A DNA stretch of 64,000 nt from Moniliella sp. 'wahieum' (lineage: Eukaryota; Basidiomycota; Moniliellomycetes; Moniliellales; Moniliellaceae): assembly GCA_003971905.1 (NCBI GenBank), contig RSEE01000107.1, forward strand, positions 149,436-213,435, written 5' to 3'. A program made the translations under genes and the position numbers. The notes under the pieces were generated by a model. That model was not told where the DNA came from and made no database searches. It saw only the letters and a program-made list of their open reading frames with translations. Every line of letters begins with the position of its first letter. The first letter of the stretch is position 1. This document shows, piece by piece, positions 1-10,884 of this stretch.

Positions 1-186
1 GAGTCAGCTCTAGGACTGAACATGAACATGAAATAATATGCGTGCGTCGCCTCGCCTCGGGCCACCTCGGACCCCTCGCACTCCGCACCTGCATACTCGC
101 ACCCACGTTCTGCCATTGTCCAGCTCAGTCCGCATCCGGCTCCTATACGCGAGAGCGGGAGGGAGCGGGAGAAGGGCACGTCAAGA

Positions 187-1549
187 GATCCGGAGGAGCT
201 GGTGCGTCGTGTCCAAGCCTTGATCTTGGGCCAACTGGCCGCCTTGCTATCGGGTGAACGGATCAGTGAGAACCATGCACGTCTGCTACATGCGGCCGCG
301 GTAACTGTACGTGCTTACTGCCTATAACCCTCTGATCTACATCTTCTTTGCGATTGGATGGGATCTGTGCGTGACGTGATGCTAACTTTGTTTTGGGGGG
401 GTTGATCAGACGGTGCGAGAATTGTTGTTGGTCCCTGAGCCCGAGGAGGAGAAAGGATGGCGGAGCTGGGTGAGACGGATGGAACGCCGGCGGACAGTGT
501 GGGCGGTATGGGTGTGCGACGTGTTACAGTCGATCTTACTACCTGCGCGACCGTGGCTCGCGCCCAACGAGTTGAGCCTCATTGACCTTGCCCACCTGGG
601 CGAGGAAGAACTCTGGACCGCACCGACCGAGGCGGACTGGGAGCAACGCTGGGCCCAACGTCATCCCACCCCACGCAAACGACGAGGGGACGAGACGGAA
701 GCTCCGTTGGACCAGGTGGTGACTGCGTTGCTGGGGCCCTTGGCCCCCCAGGCTCGCTCACCCCGAGCACCCACTTGGGCTTTGGTCGGCTGGCCTTGAC
801 ACCTACCCTCCCCCCGCCACAACAGCGGAAGCATGCGCGGACTGGGTCGCTGCGCACCGCAAGTGGCAGTGTCTTCCGCCCGCCCGAGCGGGAAGAGGCG
901 AGGTGCTTGCCTCGTTGCCCAACGAGGGCAGGGGGAGCGCCATTTTGGCTCTGGCCGGGCAAGCGGTAGGCGAATGCGTGCGGGACGAGGAGGCTCGTCG
1001 GGCACTGAGTGCAGCGGCGGAAAGTGCACCGGAAGACGAGAGTGTGGAGGAAGATTTGAATGCGTTGGATGCTCGTGTCAGTCCAACGGTCGCGCGGTTG
1101 GAAGCGGCAGTATCGCTGTGCCGCGCCCATCCGGCCCAGGGCGCACTCGCCACCTCCTTCCTCGCCCCGCTCACCACCCACTTCTTGACGCAACTTTCAG
1201 AGCGCGTCCAGCCCCGGGGACGAACGTTCCGCTTCCTCGTCCAACCTGACGAGGGGTGGAGCAAAATCCTCCCCCGCCGCTCCACCCGCGCGGCGTGAGG
1301 GAGACGCTGCAGCTGCTGGCGTCGTTGCGCGAGGGAGCACGGGCGAGCGCTGGCGAAGCGGACGGCGAAGCGGATGGGGCAAGTCTGAGTGAGAGGGGGC
1401 GCGAGCGAGCGGGTGCAGGTGCAGGTGCGCGGGACGAGGGAGCGGATGGCGAACGTACCACGGCGAACGAGGAGGGCAAGTGGGTCCGTCTGCTGTTTCC
1501 TCCCCCGCCCCCTTTACCACCCGCCCAGGCGTTGTCAGTGCGCGAGTAG
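187..1549 (+). CDS. Fungal-specific transcription factor domain protein, 5' truncated
   Basis: The 5' end lies outside the window or in unresolved upstream exons. An exon reading DPEELVRRVQALILGQLAAL ends at 306. An intron (GTACGTGC donor, GCTAAC branch, TGATCAG acceptor) spans 307-409. The next exon begins TVRELLLVPEPEEEKGWRSW and continues RRMERRRTVWAVWVCD, the W-x-x-W...E-x-RRT-x-W pattern of the fungal transcription-factor middle homology region found in zinc-cluster and C2H2 regulators. The DNA-binding domain is not visible here. Reading through to the stop at 1549 needs frame changes near 800-900 and 1250, so the ORF looks broken in several places. The C-terminal half is Ala/Arg/Glu rich and low in complexity. 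The role, nuclear transcription control, is inferred from the family; the target genes are unknown. Confidence 0.65.
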
Positions 1550-2371
1550 GAATAGGGAGGGTTAGAGCTATATCTTTTTTTTGTCGTCTGCCTATATTGT
1601 CGTTGCTTTTTTTTGGAATGTGTCGCTTATTGTCATGTCTGGACCGGTCGTCTGGCCCGAGGTTGGATCGGCCAGGTCGAGATCCCTGGTGGTCGATTGG
1701 CGGACACCAACACGCTATAGACATAGGGGGCACTGGTGGATGGTGGGCGTGGGACGGAGAGTAAGCGCGCCTAGTAAGCAAGTGTAGGAGCCATGGCAAC
1801 GTTCCTGTTGTTAGCTTTGCGCGGTAGGGGGGAACGATGATCGATGACAGGATGACCGGATGTCCGATCCTTTAGCGCGTCGAATATTGAATCGCTCCGG
1901 CTGTGCGCTGAATGACGGCAGAGCGAGCTCGCTCGTGCTGGAGCTGAGGATGATGCCAATAGCCACGGCCGCAGAGCGCATCAAGCTCGTTGAGCTCGTT
2001 GAGCTCGTCGAGCTCATCGAGCTCATCGAACTCCTCCGCATGGCCAGCGTGGCGAGTGCGGGCGGCGGGATCGGAAGAGGTTTGCGCAGATGGCGGTGAA
2101 GGGCAAGTCTTGACTGCGTCGCGCGAAGCCACGCCAAGCCTCACCGGTAGGTTGCTCGCCCGCGGTCTGTGCGAGGGCGAAGCTAACCGCGTGACGTGGA
2201 TGGCTGATGATGTCATCCATGCGCCACACGCGTCGGCCGGTACTCGGTACTCATGGTACTCAGGCGGGGGAGACAGGGTATTGGAGGACCGGCAGGCAGA
2301 CACCACCGGCGAGCGCGCCGATCGAGAGGGAGCAGAGCAGAATCCCACCTGCCACCTCCACCACCACCATC
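1550..2371. other. Intergenic, GH5 upstream region
   Basis: No gene is seen. It contains a 9-bp direct repeat (GAGCTCGTT and variants, five to six copies, about 1984-2031) and CCACCACCAT-rich sequence just before the glucanase start. Confidence 0.6.
1984..2031. repeat. 9-bp tandem repeat (GAGCTCGTT variants)
   Basis: Five to six imperfect copies of GAGCTCGTY/GAGCTCATC. The unit contains the palindrome GAGCTC. It is noncoding as far as can be seen, although it would encode Leu-Val-Glu or Glu-Leu repeats in different frames. Confidence 0.8.
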
Positions 2372-3995
2372 ATGCATAAGCTCCTCCACAAAATCGACGC
2401 CAAGTTGTCCAAGCTTGATCTGGGCAGCCACCCGCCCCCCTCCGCCGGCAGCGGCAGCGGCAGCGCCGAGACCAACGCCGCTCAGGGCGCGCCGACCGAC
2501 GTCAATGCGTTGCCACCCAGTGTGCTGCACTATCGCTTCCGCAAGCAGCGTGGCGTCAACCTCGGCTCGTGGTTTACCCTCGAGACGTGGCTGACCGGCT
2601 CGCTGTTTCAAGGGGTGCAGCGCGCCAAGTCCGAGTTTGACTTGAACAAGCAGCTGCCCGCCGAGGAGGCGAAGCGCCGACTCCACCACCACTGGGCTAC
2701 ATTTGTCAACGACGGCGACTGGGCTTGGATGCGGGAGCATGGCGTGAATACTGTCCGGCTGCCCATTGGGTACTACCACTTTTTGCCCGACGTGGCGCCC
2801 GAGTTGATGAAGCGCACCGAGTACGAAGCATATACCGAGACCTACAAGGGCGCCTGGCGCTACATTCAACAGGCAATTGAAAAGGCAGGACAGCTGGGGA
2901 TTGGCGTCCTGATTGATCTCCACGCTGCTCCTGGTGGACAAAACGCTGATGGTCACGTGGGGCTGACCATTAGCAAGCCGGGGTTGTGGGAAGGGTGGAA
3001 TGCCCGGAGCAACCAGAAGAAAACGATTGCGATCTTGGTCGAGCTGGTTAAGGCGGTGGGTGGGTACGAGAATGTGGTTGGCGTGGAGCTGCTCAACGAA
3101 CCGAAGAATGGTCCGCATTTGACTGCGTTTTACGATGAAGCGTTGGGCCCGATCCGGCAGGCCGACAAGAACCTGCAGATCACATCGTTGCCAATTTATG
3201 TGTCGGATGGGTGGACGTTGGATTGGTACACTGAGCAGTTTGGCCGGGTGCGCAACACACCACGTACCCCCCTTGTTGTGGACCACCACCTCTACCGCGC
3301 CTTTACCCCAGAGGACCACAAGCTGTTTTGTGCCAGGCATGTACAAGGTGTCCGGCCAGGCGGATGGACGTACAAGCACTTTCAGGCTGCCAGCGGCAAG
3401 GGCCAGGGGAACCTGATTGTGGGCGAGTGGAGTGCTGCGCTGCACCACACCTCGTGGGACCCACAGGTGGACAAACGGACGCAGCAGGCAGATTGGGCTC
3501 ATTCGCAGCTACGCCTCTTTGAGGACACATGTGGCGGTAACTTTTTCTGGACGCTCAAGAAAGAAGGCGGGAAGGACTGCGGATGGGGATTCTATTCGGC
3601 GGTGGAGGAAGGGGTGTTGCCCTCGAACCTGTTGTCGTTTGCACTGGGCAAGGATCCAGGTCAAGTGCCGGGCGGGAGGCAGCACAGCAGTTTGGCGAGG
3701 ACCAGCGGCGCCGGTCGTTGGCTGGTCATACGGGCTACTGGGACAGCCGGGGCGGGAAGTACGAGCACTGGCGGTTCGAGGATGGCTTCCGCCAAGCTTG
3801 GGGGGATGCGACCGCGTTCTGGTACGACCCCTCGGGCTCGCAGCCGGCCAACATTGATACAAGCAGGCACTCTGTGCCGTTCGCCAGGCAGCCTACGAAG
3901 CGAACAAGGGCTCGTCGGCCAGCTCATGGGAGTACCAGCATGGTTACTTGGCCGGAGTGGATATGTTCGAGAAGTTCATCCGTGGCCAGGCGTGA
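2372..3995 (+). CDS. GH5 family exo-beta-1,3-glucanase, probably intracellular
   Basis: Hydrolyses beta-1,3-glucan. The start is the ATG of MHKLLHKIDAKLSKLDLG; no signal peptide follows, which resembles the cytosolic Exg3-like subgroup and not the secreted enzymes. Family motifs in order: RGVNLGSWFTLETWLTGSLF, TVRLPIGYYHF, GIGVLIDLHAAPGGQN, GVELLNEPKN (acid/base Glu in NEP), DHHLYRAF, and IVGEWSAA (nucleophile Glu). The C-terminus HGYLAGVDMFEKFIRGQA is typical of the family. No introns are evident. The frame changes twice, near 3650-3690 and near 3850-3880; between them the frame GYWDSRGGKYEHWRFEDGF is clearly genuine. The full-length product would be about 540 residues, normal for the family. 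The two breaks look like single-base indels, not decay, because the coding sequence beyond each is well conserved. Confidence 0.93.
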
Positions 3996-5157
3996 GTGAT
4001 GGCCGCGGATGTAGATATACCTCTTATTATGACGATGGACGTTCAAGCTTCAAGAAGATAGACCCACCGCGAAGCCATACCCGCTAGCTAGCTCTTCAAA
4101 GCTTCAAGCTTGGCCGAGAGCGAGACGGGAGAGAGAAAGGAGACAGGGAACCGTGGTCTGCGCCACCCCTTTGTCTGTTCCGACTTGCTTGCTTGGCTCT
4201 TGTCTTCTTCCCTTCAGCTTGCTTGAAGGACTTGTGGCTGACCGCCCTGCCTTCTTGCACGTCTTGAAGCTCATCTCTCGTGCTGCCCATAGCGTTTCCT
4301 AGCTGCAGTCTAGCATATACGTGTTGGGTTCCCATCAGGCCCATCAGGCCAGCACAGAAAAAAGCAGGAGGGAAGAACTATTAAATGAGTGTGCACTTGT
4401 CCGAGGGGAGACAGATACCTAGTTGTCCGTCCCCCCGGCTAATTTTGTTTGCACACTCATCGATCATCTACTGCTTTAATGTTCCGACATTTCAGTTCCG
4501 CGTCAGGCATCGAATAGGTCACTAGCACTAGTCACTGATCACCGTGATCGAGTGATCATTCGCCGCCGGCCGCAAGTAGCCGTGGAAGTCCAACCCGCCC
4601 CAGATTGGCTGTGTTGCTGGATGGGTCAAGCTTCAAGCTTCAAGCTTCAAGCTTCAAGCTTCAAGCTTCAAGCTTCGCCAGAGCAAATCGTCAGTACTGC
4701 TTGATTGCTCATTTTTCTTTCCGATTGGAGATGGTCGCTGATCGATGATGATTCAGAGTCGGAAACAAGCGGCGGTCTTTGACTAACTCCAAGCCAACTC
4801 AGCCTCGGCCAGCCATGCACCAAGAAGTCAAGCTTCAAAACCGATGCGTGTGGCCAGTGTGACACCGACTGCGGCCTCTCTTGCTCGTGCGATCCGTAGC
4901 GGGGTTATCCGGTATCGGCTGGGACATGGGACAAGACCTATTCCGACAGGGCCCGTGCGCTGGCACACTGGCTCTGTGCCGTCTCCCGCGGCGTCGGAGC
5001 CACGGGCGCACACTGCCCCCCCTCTGCCCTTCTGGGCTGGGCGCTAGCAGTTCGACCCGCTGCTGCTAGTTCCCCCCTGCCATGCCCCATGGCCCGCCGT
5101 CCCGGGCCGAATTTTTTTTTTCCACCTCCCCGGCATGGCTGCCATCGCGCGCACGGC
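3996..5157. other. Intergenic, repeat-bearing
   Basis: No gene is supported. It contains two or three copies of the CAAGCTT heptamer near 4095-4111, a perfect seven-copy array at 4627-4675 and another single unit near 4829. The last 200 bp are the promoter of the dipeptidase gene. Confidence 0.6.
4627..4675. repeat. (CAAGCTT)7 heptamer array
   Basis: Seven perfect tandem copies of CAAGCTT. Each unit is the palindrome AAGCTT plus one C. Related shorter arrays occur near 4095, 10371, 19264, 28860-28922 and 43965. Confidence 0.98.
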
Positions 5158-5165
5158 GTATAAAG
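5158..5165 (+). promoter_or_regulatory. TATA box of the dipeptidase gene
   Basis: The sequence GTATAAAG lies about 65-72 bp upstream of the ATG at 5230, followed by a pyrimidine-rich leader and a CCACC-ATG context. The spacing suits a core promoter with a short 5' leader. Confidence 0.55.
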
Positions 5166-5229
5166 CACTTTGTCGTCCCCGCACTCGTCTGCCCCACCAT
5201 CCCTTCCTTCTCCCCGCTGTGTAGCCACC

Positions 5230-6774
5230 ATGTCCGCCGCGCAGAACACGGTATTTGCCAAGATCGACGCGAACGAGGATGCGTACATCCAGCGCCTCGC
5301 CGAGGCCGTCGCCATCCCATCCGTCTCGGGCTCGGTCAAGTACCGCAAGCACGTGTACGAGATGGCTGACTGGCTCGTGGCCCAGCTCAAGAAGGTGGGC
5401 GCGACGGCCGAGCTTAAGCCTCTGGGCAAGCAGACCCTTGATGGCCAGGAGATCGACTTGCCCCCCGCTGTCTTTTCCCAGCTGGGCACCGACCCCAAGA
5501 AGAAGACCATCCTTATCTATGGTGTACGTAGTGTCATTGCCCATCTCCCGTCATCCCTTTCTCCCTTTCTCATTTCCCCCCTTCCACCTCCCTCTACCTT
5601 TGCTCTTGTTCCCAGCCACTGACAAACTTGGTATAGCACTACGATGTGCAACCGGCGCTCAAGTCGGATGGGTGGAACACCGAGCCTTCGAGCTGGTGGT
5701 TAAGAAGGACACGGACCAGATGTTGGTCGTGGTTCGACCGATGACAAGGGTCCCATTCTCGGCTGGTTCAACGTGATTGATGCGCACCAGCAGAGCGGGG
5801 TGGAGCTTCCTGTGAACATCAAGTTCTGCTTTGAGGGATGGAGGAATCGGGTTCGGTGGGTCTGGACGATCTGATTGTGCGGGAAAAGGATGGGTTTTTG
5901 TCTGGTGTGGATGCGATCTGCATCTCGGACAACTACTGGTTGACAACGACCAAACCGTGCCTGACGAACGGGCTGCGCGGGATCCAGTACTTTAAGCTGC
6001 ACATTGAAGGTCCCGGTGCCGACTTGCACTCGGGTGTGTTTGGCGGGATGGTGCACGAGCCAATGACGGACCTGTTCAAGATCATGTCGCAGCTCGTCAC
6101 GCCTTCGGGGGAGATCCTGGTGCCTGGGATTAAGGAGCTGGTGCAGCCTCTGACCGCCGAGGAACGGAAACGGTACGAGGTGATGGACTTCTCCATCTCC
6201 AGCCTTGACGACAATGTCCAGGCCAAGATTTCCACCTCCGATGAAAAGGAGAAAGTGTTGATGGCGCGCATGCGGTACCCTTCGCTCTCGTTGCATGGAT
6301 TGAAGGTGCCTTTTCCGAGGCGGGGACCAAGACGGTCATCCCCCAAGGTGGTGGGCAAGTTCTCGCTTCGTCTTGTGCCTGACATGACGCCCGAGAAGGT
6401 GGTGGCAGTGGTGACCAAGTATGTGAATGAGCTGTGGACTCAGCTGGGCAGCAAAAAACAAGATGACGCTCGAGGCCGAGCCTGGTGGAAAGCCTTGGCT
6501 GGCGGACCCTAACCACTGGAACTACGCTGCTGCCTTCAAGGCGACTGAGGAGGTGTACGGCGTGACGCCCGACTTGACCCGTGAGGGTGGGTCGATCCCC
6601 GTTGCTCTCTCCTTCTCTGAGATCCTGGGCAAGAACCTGCTTCTTCTTCTTCCCATGGGCCGCGCTGACGATGGCGCGCACAGCATTAACGAGAAGCTCA
6701 ACTTGTCCAACTTCCTCAAGGGATCCAAGGTCATGGCTGCCTACCTCCACCAGGTGGCCGCCTTGGCTCAGTAA
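5230..6774 (+). CDS. DUG1: M20 metallodipeptidase (Cys-Gly dipeptidase / CNDP2-like)
   Basis: Cytosolic zinc or manganese dipeptidase of the CNDP2/Dug1 type, which cleaves Cys-Gly in glutathione breakdown. It starts MSAAQNTVFAKIDANEDAYI. Exon 1 ends LIYG; the intron at 5524-5636 (GTACGT donor, CTGAC branch, TATAG acceptor) joins to HYDVQPALKSDGWNTEP. Metal-site and catalytic motifs are present: HYDVQPA, STDDKGPILGW, FEGMEESGS and LHSGVFGG. The tail is SFSEILGKNLLLLLPMGRAD...VAALAQ, and the length is close to the usual 475 residues. At least four frame changes are needed (about 5690, 5730, 5830, 6300-6345 as a compensating pair, and 6455 at an A-run). Conservation continues on both sides of every break, so I infer sequencing indels. 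The symbol is by family resemblance. Confidence 0.9.
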
Positions 6775-7443
6775 AGGACGATGGCGTGCAGCTATGAACG
6801 TCCCCGAATCCATCCAGGTGCATATCCATACATTACAGCATCAAGCTTGGCATGTGAAACGGCGTTGAGGTGAAAGTGAATCGAGTCGATCCACTCAAAA
6901 GTCTGTAGTTTGAAAAGTGCTTTTCAGCTGGGCACATCAAAAAAAGCATGGCGGGAGAGAACCCCTATTCTAGACGTAAACCGCATGAGCTGCAAGCTGC
7001 ATGTGTATGGCAAGAATCGCAATGAATGAACCGGTTTTTGTTTGAATTGTGTTAGTGGAGAACTGTTCTCACGGGATGAATGGAAAATGATTGCATTGCG
7101 GCGAAAAGGGGAAAGAATCAACCCAGTCGAAGGGTTGTGCTTGATGGGAGAATCAGTTGTTAAGGGTGATGCGTATGGTGGCGGCTCGCACCCACTGCAG
7201 CGTACCATCGCCCTTGGAGTTATTAGGGAGAGTGATCGACAGTTGTGGCTCCGGGGGCTGGGCCTGTTTGAAGAATACCTCATCTATGGAATACTTACTT
7301 TGTACCAACGCCATCACTCACATAATCACGGGCTAGCATGCGCGGGTGGACTTCCTTTCTCTTCCGATACAACCACAATCCTACTTTTATGCCCCCCCCG
7401 AGAGAGTAGAAGTGCCGAAACAACCCGGTAGAAGTAGAATTTT
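6775..7443. other. Convergent intergenic gap between dipeptidase and BRX1
   Basis: This is 3' flanking sequence of two converging genes. Open frames across it lack any recognisable domain. Nothing else is seen. Confidence 0.6.
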
Positions 7444-8426
7444 TCAAGCAAAAACCCGACGAACCGAGAGCTCGTCCTCGACCGGGGCGAGAGCTGCGCG
7501 CTTCTCCTTGAGTTGTTGTGCTCTCGACTGTCTCGGCGTACTTGTTTGACTTTTTCCGGCGCATAGCGGACCGAATGGCGTTGGGCGACACGTACTCTGG
7601 GTTGTCAAACAGGACCGCACCAGAGAAAGAGCCTTCAAAGATTTTGATGGGTGTCAGGACAAACCGGGGCCCAATCTCGGTCAATGTCGGAACAGCAATC
7701 CCGTCTGATTTCTTGTTCTTCTTGCTGGCGTTCCCACTCAGCTGGGCAGCAAGCGCCGCTTGCATCTCCGACTCGTTCTCGTGAGCCAAAGGCTCAACAA
7801 TTTGAAAGTTGCGGAACCAAATCTTGCCGTCCAACAGGGAAAAGGACAGGACGTGGTCCACAAACGGTTTGGTCCGCCGCGACGTTTGCGGTACACCAAA
7901 GATCTGGATGAGCATTTCCTTGAGTTGCAGGTGAGGCTCAGCGTCAAAGCCAGCGTCAAAGGTGACAATGTGCCGACTTCCCTTCAAGCAGTTGCCGGTC
8001 ATCTTCAGTTCGTCCATGGTGTGGATGTTGTTTACCTGCAACTTGACGGTAGGGCCGTTGGGTGCCTTGCTCATCCACATGAACAGGTCAAGGTGCTTGC
8101 GTGCCTCAAAGAAGAGAGTGTTCTGTGCAAATGTTAGAACTCGATCGGGCGGCATAAGAGAGGAGGCATGCATACGTTGCAATTGTTAAGCTCTGCAAGC
8201 TCGTTGAGCACGTGGAGCTGATGCTTCGTGTCCAGCTTAGCGTCCCGCTTAGCGTGCGGCATGAGCGCCTCGAGGTCCGAGATGAGGTGCCGCATCTGGC
8301 TCGTCACGCCCCGCGAGGGGACCATCAGCACACGCTGCCTGTTCTTGCGGAGGGAGCAACGCTCTCGCTCTCCCCGTCGTCATGCTTGCGCTTGCCCTTG
8401 GACACGGCGGCAAACTTGGTCGCCAT
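7444..8426 (-). CDS. BRX1: BRX1, ribosome biogenesis Brix-domain protein
   Basis: Nucleolar factor for 60S subunit assembly that works around 27S pre-rRNA processing. The start is MATKFAAVSKGKRKHDDGES. The Brix domain follows: NRQRVLMVPSRGVTSQMRHL, then ELNNCN, a 53-nt intron (8175-8123, GTATGC to TGCACAG), then NTLFFEARKHLDLFMWMSKA, ELKMTGNCLKGSRHIVTFDA, KPFVDHVLSFSLLDGKIWFR (order and motifs as in BRX1, not RPF2) and EIGPRFVLTPIKIFEGSFSG. The C-terminus is VEDELSVRRVFA and the stop is at 7444. Two frame changes are needed, near 8350 (after SVAPSAR) and near 7530 (between NKYAETVES and AQQLKEKR). The size, about 300 residues, is normal. Confidence 0.93.
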
Positions 8427-9684
8427 TGGAGTGGGTGGATGGGTGGATGGGTGGATGGGTGGTCTAAGAGCCGCACGCCGTGATTCGAGAGAAAAAAGAA
8501 AAAAGTTGGCGCGGCGATTGAAATTGCATTCTCGTCTTTGCAGCCCTGCAGTTCCGCGGGTCGGTGCAACAGCCTCGGAAGAGGGAGGCTGGTGTACGTA
8601 AGCCAGCAGGGCAGCCGCTACGCGTCCACTCGGCAGCCCATAGAACAATTAAAGTACGCACCGGAGCCTGTAGCTGCATCGCATGGCTGGAGGCGTCAAG
8701 TGAGGGTCTCTTTCTCCTGACCACGCAATCGGAAGATGGCCAGCTGGGTCTGTACAGCGCGCCCCCGCACCTCCGGCGCCTACTTGATGAGATCCGAAAT
8801 TTGATACCGTCAGGCTTCTGGCGCAAACCATCACAAGAGCCACGAAACGGTGTTGCACGCCCCGGTACTTTCGGGTGGGAGGAGGGAGTGCTGAGGAAAA
8901 ATCTGATGAAACCCCCGGCCAAAGCAAGCGCATGCTTCCTTACCCGAAGAAGGGGCATGGGGGTCAGAAAGAGAAAGAAAGAGGAGGTCGAAGTTACGCA
9001 AAGGAAGCGAACAAGGCTCGAAAGAGTGGGCGAACGCGTGGAAGAGGAAGAAACGATCCTGATCAATAGTAAAGCGACCGAGCCGGCACCTGAATGCAAG
9101 GCTGGCAGAGACGCTGAGGAAAGAAGGATGGTCTCAACACATATCAACAAGTGATTCGATTTTGGGTTCAATGCCGGGCCGGTTTCGGGGAGGGAACTGT
9201 AAGTACGGGGCATAAACGCGTAACACTTGCGTGTAATGCAACAAGAGCTGTATCTTTTCGCCAATGGTCCTGCAGGGCCTTGGTAGTTTCCTCCTCAGAT
9301 TGGTTGGCTCGTATCATCGAACATCACTGTCCTTGCCTGAAAAGTGACATTCACCCATCCAACACGATAACGATGCACGCTCGCGTTTACCCCGAGACGC
9401 GAGGCCGTAGAAGCCGTTGAGAGCCTATAGTTTTTGGAAAGAATGCTACGCCTATCAATGTGGATGGCTCGTGGGCGCGTTCAGGGATCAAGCCTCAAGT
9501 ACAGTCGATGAGACGGCTGTTGCGCTGTTGCGCACGGCGGTCCCTCCTAGTGAGTTTCCATGCTAGCTTCTAATCAACCCCAACGAAGGGACGAACCCAA
9601 CTCCTGACTCTCGTGGGGTACCTGTGGCCAACGGTATATGACTGCAGCGCGATAGAAGCACAGATCTCAGCGGGAACAAGTGAA
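8427..9684. other. Intergenic between BRX1 and SEM1
   Basis: An 8-bp repeat GGGTGGAT (about four copies, 8430-8461) sits in the BRX1 leader. The long plus-strand frame across 8560-9150 is Arg/Glu/Lys rich, has no domain, and I do not accept it as a gene. Nothing else is supported. Confidence 0.5.
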
Positions 9685-10115
9685 TTACTTGGAGGTCTTT
9701 TCCAGTTCAGCCCTAGAGGGGGAACCAAGCGGGGGTTAGAACCTTGGACAACAGACAGACACACACACAGACACACCACACGGGGTCGAAAAGTGAACGT
9801 ACCTCAATGCCTTGCTAAAGTCATCTTCAACATCGTCGTCGTCCCAATTGTCCGCCCAGAGGTGATCTTCTCCCGTGCGTCCCGAGGCGCCACCGACAAT
9901 CGACAGGCCTACCGCGCTGCCCGGGGCCGAGGGGGCAGCTGCAGCGCCATTGGAAATGTAGACGTTCTTGTCGGACAGATGGGCCAGTGCCGTATCGGTA
10001 TCGTTCCAGTCTTGCGCGTCAAACTCCTCAAACTCATCGTCCTCGTCCAGAACGCCCAGAGGAGGCAGGTCCTCAGCGGAAAATTGAGGCGGGGGAAGGC
10101 ACTGGTGCTAGCCAT
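9685..10115 (-). CDS. SEM1: SEM1/DSS1, 26S proteasome lid and TREX-2 subunit
   Basis: Small acidic protein of the proteasome lid that also works in mRNA export and with BRCA2-type proteins. It starts MASTSAFP. One missing C in a C-run at about 10094 puts the rest in another frame: LGVLDEDDEFEEFDAQDWND is the first acidic box and EDHLWADNWDDDDVEDDFSK the second, the two hallmark segments of DSS1. A 90-nt intron (9802-9713, GTACGT donor, TTCTAAC branch, TCTAG acceptor) splits the Arg codon in KAL-R; the last exon encodes AELEKTSK and the TAA ends at 9685. About 112 residues, against roughly 70-90 in the family; the excess is a linker rich in Ala, Gly and Ser (roughly LAHLSDKNVY to ASGRTG) between the acidic boxes. 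The gene is short and spliced and easily missed. Confidence 0.9.
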
Positions 10116-10370
10116 GGTCACTCTAGTGGGCGGTGGTGGGGGCAGCTCGCCCTACTCCCGGCCGAGCGGCCTGGCAACCATCGGTGGTCCAACCCAACGC
10201 GTGGCCGCCGTTCATTCCGCCCAGTATGGATTCCGCCCACCCACGGGAGTTTCACCTGGTTTCAAATTTCATTCCAGTGGTCTCGATGATTGAATTGATG
10301 GTTGATGCATGATGCGTGGCGTGATGCATGATGGTCGATCATCGATGATTGCTGGTGGGTGGAGCTTCAA

Positions 10371-10405
10371 TTGAAGCTTGAAGCTTGACGCTTGAAGCTT
10401 GAAGG
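10371..10405. repeat. (TTGAAGC)5 heptamer array
   Basis: Five units with one or two mismatches. The core palindrome is AAGCTT plus G. It is preceded by the inverse sequence GCTTCAA, so the whole block can fold back on itself. Confidence 0.95.
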
Positions 10406-10617
10406 GTCGATGATCGCCCGCCCGATCGGCCCAATTGGCCAAACCCCACCACAGCGCCTTGCACTTGGCCAGTCTGGCAGGCAGCAAGCATAATGCATCA
10501 ATATTCAATCAAGCATCAAGCATGCAATGCCGATGCCCCCCCCACCACCCGCCACCTTCCGTCTCGACCATCCTTGTTTCCTAGGCAGGGTGGTCGACGC
10601 AGGCAAGGCGACGCCCC

Positions 10618-10638
10618 TTGAACGTTGAACGTTGAGCG
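10618..10638. repeat. (TTGAACG)3 heptamer array
   Basis: Three units, the last with one mismatch. The core palindrome is AACGTT plus G. Confidence 0.9.
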
Positions 10639-10746
10639 ATACTGGCCTCCCACTTCGCCCGCGCACAGCAGCGCAGGCGCAGGCGCAGGAGCGCACGGGG
10701 GTATGCGTGCGACGAGTACGAGATTGTTATGGAGGGCTCTGCGGGT

Positions 10747-10767
10747 TCTGAGATCTGAGATCTGAAA
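10747..10767. repeat. (TCTGAGA)3 heptamer array
   Basis: Three units, the last TCTGAAA. The core palindrome is AGATCT plus G. The same unit recurs at 17106-17118 and 26571-26598. Confidence 0.9.
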
Positions 10768-10884
10768 GCGTACTGACTTAGTGATCCGCGTCGATGTTGC
10801 GGGCCCGGTTACCCCGTCATGCATCATGGCCAACATCCAACATGGCATCCTGTGCACCTCGGCGCACTGTGTCGTGTGTGACAT

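Larger units (their letters stand above)
10116..10884. other. Intergenic with three heptamer arrays
   Basis: No gene. It contains TTGAAGC x5 (10371-10405, one unit mismatched), TTGAACG x3 (10618-10638) and TCTGAGA x3 (10747-10767), all with period 7, and ATGCATGATG-type repeats near 10300-10340. Confidence 0.7.

Noticed and set aside
2213-3502. 429-residue minus-strand frame opposite the GH5 gene
   Set aside because: The plus strand is clearly the glucanase; this is an antisense shadow.
7042-7431. 129-residue plus-strand frame between the dipeptidase and BRX1
   Set aside because: No domain, no start context, and it runs into the 3' end region of BRX1.
8564-9154. 196-residue plus-strand frame rich in Arg, Glu and Lys
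   Set aside because: It lies over BRX1 upstream DNA, has no domain, and its composition follows the purine-rich strand.
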